A DNA stretch of 64,000 nt, from positions 62,001 to 126,000 of the forward strand of contig JACJYN010000010.1 in the NCBI GenBank assembly GCA_020636095.1. The letters are read 5' to 3'. This stretch comes from Lewinellaceae bacterium. Lineage in GTDB: Bacteria; Bacteroidota; Bacteroidia; Chitinophagales; Saprospiraceae. This document shows positions 34,363 to 42,318 of this stretch, piece after piece (the first letter of the stretch is position 1; the number at the start of each line of letters is the position of its first letter). Under the pieces are notes generated by a model that ran no database searches, was not told the DNA's origin, and was given only the letters and a program-made list of their open reading frames with translations. Position numbers and translations under genes: made by a program.

Positions 34363-34619
34363 GGGGTTCCTCTTTTGCCCCTAAAAGAGTCCCTGAAAAC
34401 CTTTTTCCTCAAGCTTTTGAGACTCCAGGCCAGAGTTCAAAATAACCAACCTATTTCTGGAATAGCCTATCCTGACTAACCTCAAGAAGACATCTGTGAT
34501 GCCCCCCATAACTCAACGTGCGAAATAGAGCCCCCAACTTGCCTGATGACAGGAAACCAAAAGCCGATGAAGCATGTTTTGTCAATAATCAGTAAATTGT
34601 AAGCACAAAAAGGAAAAGC

Positions 34620-34858
34620 ATGGCTTTGATTATAACCGATGATACCCTGGCACAAGCCCAAATGACAGCTGATGAACTGTTGATCGACCTGGCCTGCTAC
34701 CTGTATGACAAAAAGAGGGTGAGTATGGGCCAGGCCCGGCATTTGGCAGGGTTAGACCAGATCAGTTTCCAGAAAGAACTGGCCAAACGCGATATCTACA
34801 TCCACTATACCGAAGAAGACCTGAAAAAGACCTGGAGAACCTCGGTATCAGCCTATGA
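34620..34858 (+). pseudogene. Second UPF0175 antitoxin-like gene, frameshifted near its 3' end
   Basis: MALIITDDTLAQAQMTADEL ... SMGQARHLAGLDQISFQKEL ... YIHYTEEDLK closely matches the UPF0175 protein at 31536. In the run CTGAAAAAGACC (34821-34832) one A appears missing: adding it gives ...KKDLENLGISL and a TGA at 34856-34858 overlapping the next ATG, exactly as in the intact pair. As written, the frame runs on into nonsense to about 35003. About 34529-34547 upstream carries the same GCCCCAACTTGCCTGATG leader motif as the first pair. Confidence 0.75.
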
Positions 34859-35345
34859 TCATTGTCAGCGACACCTCCTCCATTTCCAACCTGCTTCAGA
34901 TAGGGTTGATCAATATTTTGCATACGCTGTATGGCGAGATAACGATAACTCCCGCTGTAAGAAGGGAACTGTATGCCATTCCAGAGCAGGAAAAGCAAAT
35001 TGAACAGATCGGCTGGATCAAGGTGCAAGCCCCCGGAATCAAAAGATGGTGGTAGAGTTCCTGAAAGAATTGGACCTTGGTGAAGCCGAGTCCATTGCTT
35101 TGGCTGTAGAAGAAAAAGCAAAGTACCTCATCATCGATGAATATAAAGGCCGAGCGATCGCCGATGCCTATGGCGTTAAGATAGTTGGAATCCTGGGCGT
35201 CCTGATCCAGGCTAAACAGCAAGGGGTAATATCTTCGGTAAAACCCAATATCGAAAAATTGATCGAAATCGGCTTTCGGCTGGATAAAAAGCTGATAGCA
35301 AAGGTTTTGAGAAGCCTGGGTGAAGAATACCAGGATCTTTCCTAA
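34855..35345 (+). pseudogene. Second DUF3368 PIN-like toxin, frameshifted
   Basis: The first part (MIIVSDTSSISNLLQIGLIN ... WIKVQAPGIKR) stops at 35053-35055; the rest (MVVEFLKELDLGEAESIALA ... LIIDEYKGRAIADAYG ... SLGEEYQDLS) is in another frame from 35046 to 35345. One extra A in AATCAAAAGATGG (about 35038-35046) would join them. Together they give a DUF3368 protein similar to that at 31877. Confidence 0.75.
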
Positions 35346-35398
35346 CCACTGCTGTTCTCGTCAGTAATCTGGCATCTTTGGCTGAGTATCCCCTGGCG

Positions 35399-35968
35399 CT
35401 ATCCCTTCTTCCCTTTTACCATCACCCCTCTACGCCGAAGGTAATTGTATAACGTAGATTTACAGATCCCTAACTGAAGGCAGATCTGCGGGAGGGAGAG
35501 TTTCTTTTCCTTGTAAAGCACCTCTGCAGCCAGTGCTTTATTCTCGGCAGATTTAGACAATCCCTTAGAGCATGTTTGGAGGTGGTGCTTTGGAAGCGAA
35601 AATGGCTGATTTTGGGTTCTCAGGAGGCTCATTTTCTTGCCCATAGCAGCGCTACGGGCAAGAAAATAGCCGAAATGAGGTTCCAAAAGCGGGCATTTGC
35701 AGCCCAAATGACTGCCTCCAAACATGCTCTTAGGGCGTCCGCCAAACCTGCCTCTGGCCCTGGCGGCTTTGAGCCCGGCAATCGTCCTCATCTGGATGAT
35801 GTCCCTTTCAAATTGAGCCACAGCAGCAAAGATGTGGAAGGTAAACTGCCCGACAGGAGTGGAGGTGTCAATCCGGTCTTGCAGGCTTTGAAACTCGGCG
35901 CCTTTGGCGTCAAAGTAGTTCACCAGGTTGACGAGGCCCGGCAGGCTCCTAGCATATCCAATTTTCAT
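35399..35968 (-). pseudogene. Serine recombinase (resolvase) relic with internal deletion and MITE insertion
   Basis: Reads MKIGYAR (the resolvase start) directly into LVNYFDAKGAEFQSLQDRID, so about 60 residues of the catalytic domain, including most of the active-site region after VST-DQ, are missing. Then TPVGQFTFHIFAAVAQFERD, KAARARGRFGGRPK, a 54-residue insert that is the MITE at 35568-35729 read in frame, and finally the helix-turn-helix LSKSAENKALAAEVLYKEKK ... LGICKSTLYNYLRRRGV. The insert is 162 bp plus a 3-bp duplication (165 in total), so the frame is kept. Not functional as a recombinase. Confidence 0.8.
35568..35729. mobile_element. 162-bp IS5-like MITE, copy 2
   Basis: Terminal inverted repeats GAGCATGTTTGGAGG / CCTCCAAACATGCTC with TTA duplications at 35565-35567 and 35730-35732. 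Internal sequence is homologous to, and oppositely oriented from, the MITE at 31358-31518. It sits inside the resolvase relic between the catalytic part and the helix-turn-helix. Confidence 0.88.
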
Positions 35969-36062
35969 CTTGATAGTTTTTTGGTGAAGGGGGGTACTAT
36001 TCAGACACAGGAGGGATAGGCCAGAGTTCACTTTTGGGAGCCTGAGCGGAGGCGGTTTTTGG

Positions 36063-36150
36063 TACAACGAATCCCATACCTTTCAATGGACTCGCAAAAT
36101 CGGGCATGGCAGGCGGTGGGCAGGCCATTTTAAGGGCCGGTTTTGCTGGA
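36063..36150. repeat. Degenerate repeat shared with 32529-32610
   Basis: GTACAACGAATCCCATACCT ... GGCAGGCC(C)ATTTTAA aligns with the earlier stretch at roughly 70 percent by eye over 80-odd bases, in the same orientation. The two copies bracket the toxin-antitoxin island. Confidence 0.5.
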
Positions 36151-36244
36151 CTCAGAAGAGTTATATTGATCAAACCTAGAAATTCGGAATTCTCGCTTTG
36201 GGCAGTACACAAAGATAATGGAATGCACCCGGCCTGGCTGCTAT

Positions 36245-36424
36245 TTGTCCGTAGGCGGCAGCTTTGAAGCACTTGGGGAGGACAGGATCGGCCGCATTTG
36301 TGTAATTGCGGCTTCATTCAACCGGATCACCCGTTCCTCCTGGCTTAAGCCCTGCCGAATCAATTCGGCGTTTATGGCTTCAAGATTGGCAAGTACGAGC
36401 AATTGTTCAGTGGTGGCTTTTTAA
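36245..36424 (-). pseudogene. 3' fragment of an unknown small gene
   Basis: The minus strand reads KATTEQLLVLANLEAINAEL ... SQEERVIRLNEAAITQMRP ... LPPTDK and a stop at 36245-36247, with good coding character, but has no start: at 36424 it joins the truncated GIY-YIG gene. No family recognised. Confidence 0.45.
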
Positions 36425-36638
36425 ATACTTTTCAAATAGGGCAGCCTTATATTCATCAAAAAACACCTGAAAGGTGATGAGGTTTTATGGGAAGCCTTTT
36501 AGCAGTATAAGACACCTGCCCTTTTCGATGACGGCTTAGTGGCTCTTCTAAGTTTTTTGTTTTTCCAACATAATAAGTATTGTCAGCGCATAGAAGAATG
36601 TAAACGGTATAACTTTCTGAGGGGAGAGGGGATTCCAT
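36425..36638 (-). pseudogene. GIY-YIG endonuclease gene, copy A, frameshifted and 3' truncated
   Basis: Starts MESPLPSESYTVYILLCADN with YYVGKTKNLEE..LSRHRKGQ, the GIY-YIG core (YTVYILL ... YYVGKT) of the UvrC/Intron-type superfamily. A fourth base in the run at 36483-36486 (three in copy B) shifts the frame after KRLPI, and sequence similarity to copy B ends near 36424. Copy B (57173-57431) shows the full C-terminus. It belongs to a repeat unit next to tRNA-Ser. Confidence 0.75.
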
Positions 36639-36651
36639 AACTATTAGGATA

Positions 36652-36785
36652 AAAAAAGCGGACGCCGTCCGCCATAGCCTTCCATCAGGAGGAATGCTAA
36701 CGATGTGGGGTGAAAACAAAAAAAAAAGCCCGCCTTCGCATAAAGCTTCGGCGGGCGGAGGCGGAGGGATTGGCTGCGCCCATCC
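36652..36785 (-). repeat. Head of the tRNA-Ser/GIY-YIG repeat unit with terminator-like hairpin
   Basis: Minus-strand copy of a ~115-bp sequence also present at 57050-57165 and 57501-57615: TCCGCCTCCGCCCGCCGAAG, hairpin GCCCGCC...GGCGGGC (36728-36756) with a long T run on the minus strand, then CATCGTTAGCATTCCTCCTG. The hairpin would act as a Rho-independent terminator for the tRNA-Ser gene. Confidence 0.85.
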
Positions 36786-36832
36786 CGGAGTGAGGGCTAC
36801 AAAACTTTTAGATGGCCTTACAGGCCTACTTT

Positions 36833-36907
36833 CTGTTTAATAAGCGGTGGCTATGAGCGAGCTCCAGCCACCGCTTATTAACAGAAAAGGCCGCCAAATT
36901 GGCGGCC
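36833..36907. repeat. Two strong hairpins between tRNA-Ser and the GIY-YIG unit
   Basis: Arms AATAAGCGGTGGCT / AGCCACCGCTTATT extend to 19 bp (36833-36884; one extra T in the left arm), followed by the perfect palindrome-like GGCCGCCAAATTGGCGGCC at 36889-36907. The 36786-36832 segment (tail sequence with TAAACAGAAAGTAGGCCTG on the minus strand) matches 57432-57500. Confidence 0.8.
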
Positions 36908-36922
36908 CATCTAAAAGCTTTG

Positions 36923-37007
36923 CGGAGGAGGAGGGATTCGAACCCCCGGTACCTCTCGGTACGCCGGTTTTCAAGACCGGTGCATTCAACCGCTCTGCCA
37001 CTCCTCC
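36923..37007 (-). tRNA. tRNA-Ser(UGA)
   Basis: The minus strand folds as an 85-nt class II tRNA: acceptor GGAGGAG / CTCCTCC, anticodon stem CCGGT / ACCGG with loop CTTGAAA (anticodon TGA), a long variable arm (GTACCGAGAGGTAC) and the T arm GGGGG-TTCGAAT-CCCTC. The 3' CCA is not encoded. No other copy of this anticodon is in the window. Confidence 0.95.
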
Positions 37008-37166
37008 GGTATTTTTTTTGCGGTTGCAAAGGTAAATCCCTTTTTTCAAAAATGAAACCTATCGGGAAGAAAAAAATCCGTCGGCCAAGTTTTCAGCAGC
37101 TCGAACGTGGAAGGTTCATGGTTCGGTATCAGAGACAGGCGGCCAAAAATCCCTCAGGAGGCTTCC

Positions 37167-38198
37167 TCACCTCACATATCGGGGCAGCAGATCGATCATC
37201 AGCCGGTTGAATCGGCCCGCTTCGGCGAACAACGGGCTGTGAGCAGAGCGCTCAAAGATAAATAGTTGCTTTTCCGGCGCCTTTAGAATATTAAAATACT
37301 GTTCTACCATAACCGTAGGAGTGACGTGGTCGTCCTTGCCGTTAACAAAAATAACCGGAACATCCAGGACAGGCGCAGTTTTCAGGAAGTTGGCTTGGCG
37401 CTCCGCTTCGCCGAGATAACGGGAAGAAAACTTCATGCCTTTCAGGCATCTGAACAGGTCAAGAAAAGTGTACTCCCTGGAAAGGAGCAAGGTGAGTACA
37501 TGATCCCTGAAATGATCTTTTTCGAAACGGTTACCGCCAAACCGGAGTAGCCATTTTCTTTGTTTCCGGATATTGGTGGGAGGGGAATATTGCCCTCCTA
37601 TCGGTTTGCCGATCTGCTCCAGTTCCCTGACGGCCGTTTTATTTTTCAATTCCCTGGCTTTCTCCAAAGTGAACTGGTAGGATAATTGTTCCTCCTCCAC
37701 AACGTTAACCGCCTGCCCGATGCCCACGTAGGCGTAAAAATCCTGAGGATATTGTTGCAGTAAAGGGATGCCGAGAATGGTCCCCCAGGAATGCCCCATT
37801 AAAAATATCTTTTGCTTTCGAAACCGGGACTTGAGTATACCAATCAATTCATGAGCATCGGCCACCATCTGCTCCAGCGTCATGGACTCGGGCGGGATAT
37901 GGCGGTTGAAGGACTTACAGGCGCCCCGCTGGTCCCAGTACACCATGGTAAAGTGCTTTTCCAGTTCGGCATTGCGTTTCCGGAGTAAAACCGTTTCGGA
38001 AACACCCGGGCCGCCGTGTAAAAATAAAACGATGGGGTTGTCCAGGTCTTCGCCACGGATCAGCACCCACTGTTCCAGCCCGCCCAGTTGAATCTTATCC
38101 ATCTCCGAGATGCCGTTGGCTGTTTTAATCTTCCGGGTGGAACTACAGCCCGGCCACAAAATAATGCCTGTCAATAAGAGAAGAACGGTCTTTTTCAT
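37167..38198 (-). CDS. Alpha/beta hydrolase lipoprotein, proline-iminopeptidase-like
   Basis: A 343-residue protein with a lipoprotein signal (LWPGC at about 14-18). The alpha/beta-hydrolase core has the oxyanion motif LHGGPG (~60), VYWDQRGACKSF, the nucleophile elbow GHSWGT (Ser near 138), a cap region, FVNGKDDHVTP (acid) and SAHSPLF (His). HGGPG plus DQRG is typical of the prolyl iminopeptidase/S33 group, so it probably cleaves N-terminal proline or hydrolyses another small substrate in the periplasm. Single gene. Confidence 0.85.
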   Translation of the reverse strand: MKKTVLLLLTGIILWPGCSSTRKIKTANGISEMDKIQLGGLEQWVLIRGEDLDNPIVLFLHGGPGVSETVLLRKRNAELEKHFTMVYWDQRGACKSFNRHIPPESMTLEQMVADAHELIGILKSRFRKQKIFLMGHSWGTILGIPLLQQYPQDFYAYVGIGQAVNVVEEEQLSYQFTLEKARELKNKTAVRELEQIGKPIGGQYSPPTNIRKQRKWLLRFGGNRFEKDHFRDHVLTLLLSREYTFLDLFRCLKGMKFSSRYLGEAERQANFLKTAPVLDVPVIFVNGKDDHVTPTVMVEQYFNILKAPEKQLFIFERSAHSPLFAEAGRFNRLMIDLLPRYVR

Positions 38199-38365
38199 AT
38201 CATTTTACGGCCTTACCGCAATTTAGCGCTTGTTGGCCTACCGGAATAAGACCCCGGGTTCCGGAATAGTCACAGCTTCTAAGCTCGAATATGGCATCAA
38301 CAAATGGCTAAGCTTTTTAAAAAAAATGAATGGTTTTGTTGTTAAAAATCCAGTTCTTCGTACTC

Positions 38366-39382
38366 ATGAAACGAAGACTACCCGCGGAATGGGAACCGCA
38401 AAGCGCCATCCAATTCACCTTCCCCCATGCCGACAGCGACTGGGCGGACGCGTTGGACGAGGTCATTCCTTGTTTTGTTGCCTGTATCGAAACGGTTAGC
38501 CGTTTTGAAAAGGTGCTGGTGATATGCCGCCGCCGGGCAGAGGCCGGGATGCTACTTAAAAATGCCGTACAGAAAAACCTGATCCTGGTGGAATGCCCAA
38601 GTAACGATACCTGGGCGCGCGACCACGGCGCCATCACCGTGGAAGAAAACGGACAGGCGGCGCTGCTCGACTTTATGTTCACGGGCTGGGGGTTGAAGTT
38701 TCCGGCTTTTCACGATAACCTCATCACCGGCCGCCTGCACGAACAAGGGGTATTCGGGCGCCTGCCCCTACGCCGCCCCGGGCTGGTGCTGGAAGGCGGC
38801 GGTATAGAAACCGACGGACGGGGTACGCTGCTGACTACCTCCGAATGCCTGCTTTCTCCCAACCGCAACCCCCACCTCAGCCAGCCGGAACTGGAGGCCA
38901 AACTGACGGAGTGGCTGGGAGTCAATCACTTCCTCTGGCTACACCACGGCTACCTGGCCGGCGATGATACCGACTCCCACATCGATACCCTGGCGCGGCT
39001 GTGCCCGGAGGACGTTATCGCTTATGTGTGTTGCGATGACCCGAACGACGAGCACTACCCAGCCCTGCAGGCCATGGAGGCCGAACTCCGATCCTTCCGC
39101 ACCCGTGAAGGAAAACCCTTCACCCTCACTCCCCTACCCTGGCCCGATGCCTGCTACGCCGCCGATGGCCACCGCCTGCCGGCCACCTACGCCAATTTCC
39201 TGGTTGTCAACGGCGCCGTCCTGATGCCCACCTACGGGGCGCCTCAGGATGAAGCGGCCCTCGCCGCTATTGCGCCCTGTTTCCCTGAGCGCCAGGTTAT
39301 CGGCATCAACTGCCGGGCCCTGATCGAACAACATGGCTCTTTGCATTGTATCAGTATGCAGTACCCGGAAGGGGTATTGTAA
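38366..39382 (+). CDS. aguA: Agmatine deiminase
   Basis: The start at 38366 (MKRRLPAEWEPQSAIQFTFP) gives 338 residues. Peptidylarginine-deiminase-type motifs: NDTWARDHGAI, the EGGGIETDGRGT loop (~150), HIDTLARL (His, ~205) and the C-terminal catalytic region with GSLHCISMQYP (Cys near 331). It converts agmatine to N-carbamoylputrescine. The amidase that acts next is encoded 18 bases downstream, so the operon covers both steps to putrescine. The first in-frame ATG upstream adds an implausible hydrophobic start. Confidence 0.92.
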   Translation: MKRRLPAEWEPQSAIQFTFPHADSDWADALDEVIPCFVACIETVSRFEKVLVICRRRAEAGMLLKNAVQKNLILVECPSNDTWARDHGAITVEENGQAALLDFMFTGWGLKFPAFHDNLITGRLHEQGVFGRLPLRRPGLVLEGGGIETDGRGTLLTTSECLLSPNRNPHLSQPELEAKLTEWLGVNHFLWLHHGYLAGDDTDSHIDTLARLCPEDVIAYVCCDDPNDEHYPALQAMEAELRSFRTREGKPFTLTPLPWPDACYAADGHRLPATYANFLVVNGAVLMPTYGAPQDEAALAAIAPCFPERQVIGINCRALIEQHGSLHCISMQYPEGVL

Positions 39383-39400
39383 GAAAGTAAAACGCATCAA

Positions 39401-40285
39401 ATGACCCAACTCAAAATAGGCCTCGTCCAGCAGGCCAACACCGATAACCGCCCGGCCAATGTAAAAAAAAGCATCGCCGGCATTCGCGAATGCGCTGAAA
39501 AGGGCGCTCAACTGGTCATCCTGCAGGAATTGCACACCGGCGTCTACTTCTGCCAGGCGGAAGACACCCGGAAGTTCGAGCTGGCGGAGCCTATTCCCGG
39601 CCCTTCGACCACGGAGTTTGGTGAAGTGGCCAGAGAACTGAGTATCGTACTGGTAACAAGCCTGTTCGAACGCCGCGCCCCGGGGATTTACCACAATACC
39701 GCCGTAGTTCTGGAACGCGATGGGTCCATCGCCGGCCAATACCGCAAGATGCACATCCCGGATGATCCGGCCTACTACGAGAAATTCTACTTCACCCCTG
39801 GTGATAGGGGCTTCCAGCCCATCGACACCTCCGTAGGCAGGTTGGGCGTGCTGGTCTGCTGGGATCAATGGTACCCAGAAGCCGCCCGACTGATGGCGCT
39901 CAGCGGCGCCGAACTGTTGATCTACCCTACTGCCATCGGTTATGAAAGTACCGACCCGCAGGAGGAGAAGGACCGGCAATTCGGGGCGTGGCAAACCATC
40001 CAGCGGGGGCATGCCGTGGCCAATGGCCTGCCGGTTGTTGCCGTGAACCGAACCGGTTACGAACCCGACTGGAGCGAGGTGACCGGCGGCATCCAGTTCT
40101 GGGGGCAGAGCTTTGTGGCCGGCCCGCAGGGCGAGCTCCTCTACCAGGCGCCGGCCGATGAGGAAGTGAATGTTGTAGTGGAGATCGACAAACAGCGAAC
40201 CGAAGAGGTCCGCCGCATCTGGCCCTTCTTCCGCGACCGGCGGATCGATGCCTATGAGGGGCTTTTGAAACGGTATATTGACTAG
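39401..40285 (+). CDS. aguB: N-carbamoylputrescine amidase (nitrilase family)
   Basis: A 294-residue carbon-nitrogen hydrolase with the Glu-Lys-Cys triad: LQELHTGVYF (Glu ~46), YRKMHIPDDP (Lys ~120) and GVLVCWDQWYPEAARLMA (Cys ~156). CWDQWYPE is characteristic of the putrescine-pathway branch. It hydrolyses N-carbamoylputrescine to putrescine, CO2 and ammonia. Operon with aguA. Confidence 0.93.
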   Translation: MTQLKIGLVQQANTDNRPANVKKSIAGIRECAEKGAQLVILQELHTGVYFCQAEDTRKFELAEPIPGPSTTEFGEVARELSIVLVTSLFERRAPGIYHNTAVVLERDGSIAGQYRKMHIPDDPAYYEKFYFTPGDRGFQPIDTSVGRLGVLVCWDQWYPEAARLMALSGAELLIYPTAIGYESTDPQEEKDRQFGAWQTIQRGHAVANGLPVVAVNRTGYEPDWSEVTGGIQFWGQSFVAGPQGELLYQAPADEEVNVVVEIDKQRTEEVRRIWPFFRDRRIDAYEGLLKRYID

Positions 40286-40300
40286 TACTTAAAATTCAAT

Positions 40301-40450
40301 GTTACTATTTAGCATAAGGCTATGGATGCCTCTGGTGCGAAATTTTGTAAGCAAACCTTCCCCTTTCAAGGGGAATGAGAAGGGGTTCCGGCAAAAAAAG
40401 CCTACAAAATTTCGCGCCAGGGGTTAAATCACCATGATGCTGAATAGTTA
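40301..40450. mobile_element. 150-bp MITE, copy 1 (identical to 55746-55895)
   Basis: TTACTATTTAGCAT at the left is an imperfect inverse of ATGCTGAATAGTTA at the right; inner arms GGTGCGAAATTTTGTA / TACAAAATTTCGCGCC also pair. It is flanked by AAATTCAAT duplications at 40292-40300 and 40451-40459 (9 bp). The whole element matches the copy at 55746 base for base as far as I can read. No ORF. Flanking duplication shows insertion, not just a hairpin. Confidence 0.88.
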
Positions 40451-40465
40451 AAATTCAATAACACC

Positions 40466-40909
40466 ATGACTACCTTCAAATTAGTATTCGGCAGCCTCTT
40501 CCTGTTCGTTCTTCTCACCGCTTGCCCCCGGGAGTTAATGCCCGATCAATCGCTGGAAGGCAGCAGTTGGGTGCTCCTGAAATTCAGCCTCGAGGATGGC
40601 AGCATCCAGGAACCGCAAGGAGAAAAACCCATCACCCTGCGATTTAAAGCCGATCAGGCTTCCGGCTCCGCCGGCTGCAATTCCTTCTTTGCTTCTTACG
40701 AAACCCGAAAGGAGCAGCTGCAATTCGAGGGTATTGGCGCCACCGAAATGTACTGTATGGGGCTGATGGAGCAGGAAAAACAATATCTCGGCTTGTTGGA
40801 ACAGGCAAAATCCTATACCATCCGGCAAGGCCAGCTGGAAATCAGCAGCCAGGGAGGGAAGTTGTTATTCAAAAATGAGAACGCCGATAGTATCGGCCAG
40901 GAGCCGTAA
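40466..40909 (+). CDS. META-domain lipoprotein (HslJ-like)
   Basis: A 147-residue protein with a lipobox-like signal (LLTACPR, ~17-23) and a META domain: LEGSSWVLLKFSLEDG, ITLRFKADQASGSAGCNSFF, YETRKEQLQFEGIGATEMYC, MEQEKQYLGLLEQAKSYTI and GKLLFKNE. META proteins such as HslJ are envelope proteins of unknown biochemistry. 40910-41158 downstream holds an open minus-strand frame (about 40813-41112) whose middle looks somewhat protein-like, but I cannot support it. Confidence 0.85.
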   Translation: MTTFKLVFGSLFLFVLLTACPRELMPDQSLEGSSWVLLKFSLEDGSIQEPQGEKPITLRFKADQASGSAGCNSFFASYETRKEQLQFEGIGATEMYCMGLMEQEKQYLGLLEQAKSYTIRQGQLEISSQGGKLLFKNENADSIGQEP

Positions 40910-41158
40910 GGGGTATGGCCTTCATTGGAATGACTTTGGGGTAATTCAATATACACCACTATGACTTTCAGCCGCCCCTCTTCCTGACAAATATCATTGC
41001 CCTTTTCCGCAATAATACTATACCTTCCTTTACTAACGGGCAAATAAGGATGAACCGTTATTGAGTTGAAGGAATTGCTGCACGCTGTATACCCTGGAAC
41101 ACCCATCTGCACCTAAAGGCGGGAACAACTTCCTTGAGTAATTTAAAGCAGCGCCCTT

Positions 41159-42286
41159 ATGAAAAACCATCTACTAATCGTATTCTTCCTGGCCTGCCTC
41201 GCCACGGTGCTCACTACCTGCCTGCGCGATGAATTGGTCCAACTGGAATTCGTCGAAGTCTTTACGCAAACCCCCAGGGCAATAGACAATGACATCACCC
41301 TGTACGGGACGTTGAACCAGATCGACAACGTCATCATCAGGGAATACGGGTTTGCGCTCTCCGCCACCGACTCGCTGCCTGGCCTTTTAAACAATGATAC
41401 CCTCTTTTCCGTATCGGGCATGCCGTTAACCCTCACTTTTAGCCGGCAGCTTCAGAAAAATGCCCTTCCCGTACTGGCTCCTTTTTACTATATCCGGGCC
41501 TACGCCATTCAGGAATTACCCGGCCGGGAGCGGATAGCCTATAGCGCCACCCAACGCCTTGACTTTTCCCTTCAGGTCACCATTGCCGAGCCTATTGTCC
41601 TTTGTTTCAGCGGACAGGCAATAGCCGCTGCCGTTATCATCAACCGGGCGTTGGACAAGCCCCTCGATCAACATGGCTTTGTATACACTTCTGATAATAG
41701 GTTGCCCGAACTGGGGAAAAGCCTCTCGATCATCCTGGGCGAGGTATCGGCGCAGGCAGCCGACCCCTTTTCCTTCCAAGATACGCTGAGAGCGCTACAA
41801 AAGGATATCACCTATTCGATTCGAGCTTTTGCCTTCTATTCAAATATAGATACCATCTACAGTGATACGGCTTCCATTCGCCTGAGCGAAACGGATTCCG
41901 ACAACGATGGCATAACCAATTATTGCGACCCGGACGATGATAATGACGGGGTGAAAGATGAAGATGACTTGAACCCCTTAGACCCCCATCGCTGTGGCGA
42001 TAGTGATGGCGACAGCTGCGACGACTGTTCCATCGGCGTCGACGGCTTCGGCCCACTCCCGGACGCCCTGCCCAATAACGATGGCGCCGATACCGACGGC
42101 GATGGCCTATGTGACGCCGGCGACCCGGACGATGACAACGATGGGGTGCCCGATGCGCAGGATGTACAACCCCAGGATCCAAAACGGTGCCGCGACATCG
42201 ATGATGACGGTTGCGACGATTGCGCTATAGGTACGGATGGCTTTGGGCCACTGCCAGATTACGACCCTGAGAATGACGGATGCTGA
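41159..42286 (+). CDS. Thrombospondin type 3 repeat lipoprotein
   Basis: A 375-residue protein: lipoprotein signal (LTTC at about 18-21), a ~230-residue beta-rich region with no family I recognise, then calcium-binding TSP3 repeats (DSDNDGITNYCDPDDDNDGV, DTDGDGLCDAGDPDDDNDGV, DIDDDGCDDCAIGTDGFGPL) to the end. It would be anchored on the outer membrane or cell surface. It is the first of five co-directional genes leading to the CHAT and nSTAND genes; gap to the next gene is 32 bases. Confidence 0.8.
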   Translation: MKNHLLIVFFLACLATVLTTCLRDELVQLEFVEVFTQTPRAIDNDITLYGTLNQIDNVIIREYGFALSATDSLPGLLNNDTLFSVSGMPLTLTFSRQLQKNALPVLAPFYYIRAYAIQELPGRERIAYSATQRLDFSLQVTIAEPIVLCFSGQAIAAAVIINRALDKPLDQHGFVYTSDNRLPELGKSLSIILGEVSAQAADPFSFQDTLRALQKDITYSIRAFAFYSNIDTIYSDTASIRLSETDSDNDGITNYCDPDDDNDGVKDEDDLNPLDPHRCGDSDGDSCDDCSIGVDGFGPLPDALPNNDGADTDGDGLCDAGDPDDDNDGVPDAQDVQPQDPKRCRDIDDDGCDDCAIGTDGFGPLPDYDPENDGC

Positions 42287-42318
42287 TGCTTTTTCAACGG
42301 CATGAAAACCAATAAAAA

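Noticed and set aside
35576..36019. Plus-strand open frame opposite the resolvase relic
   Set aside because: Antisense shadow that includes the MITE; no homology recognised.
40813..41112. Minus-strand frame between the META and TSP3 genes
   Set aside because: Part reads like protein, but it overlaps the META gene's 3' end and has no recognisable family or start context.
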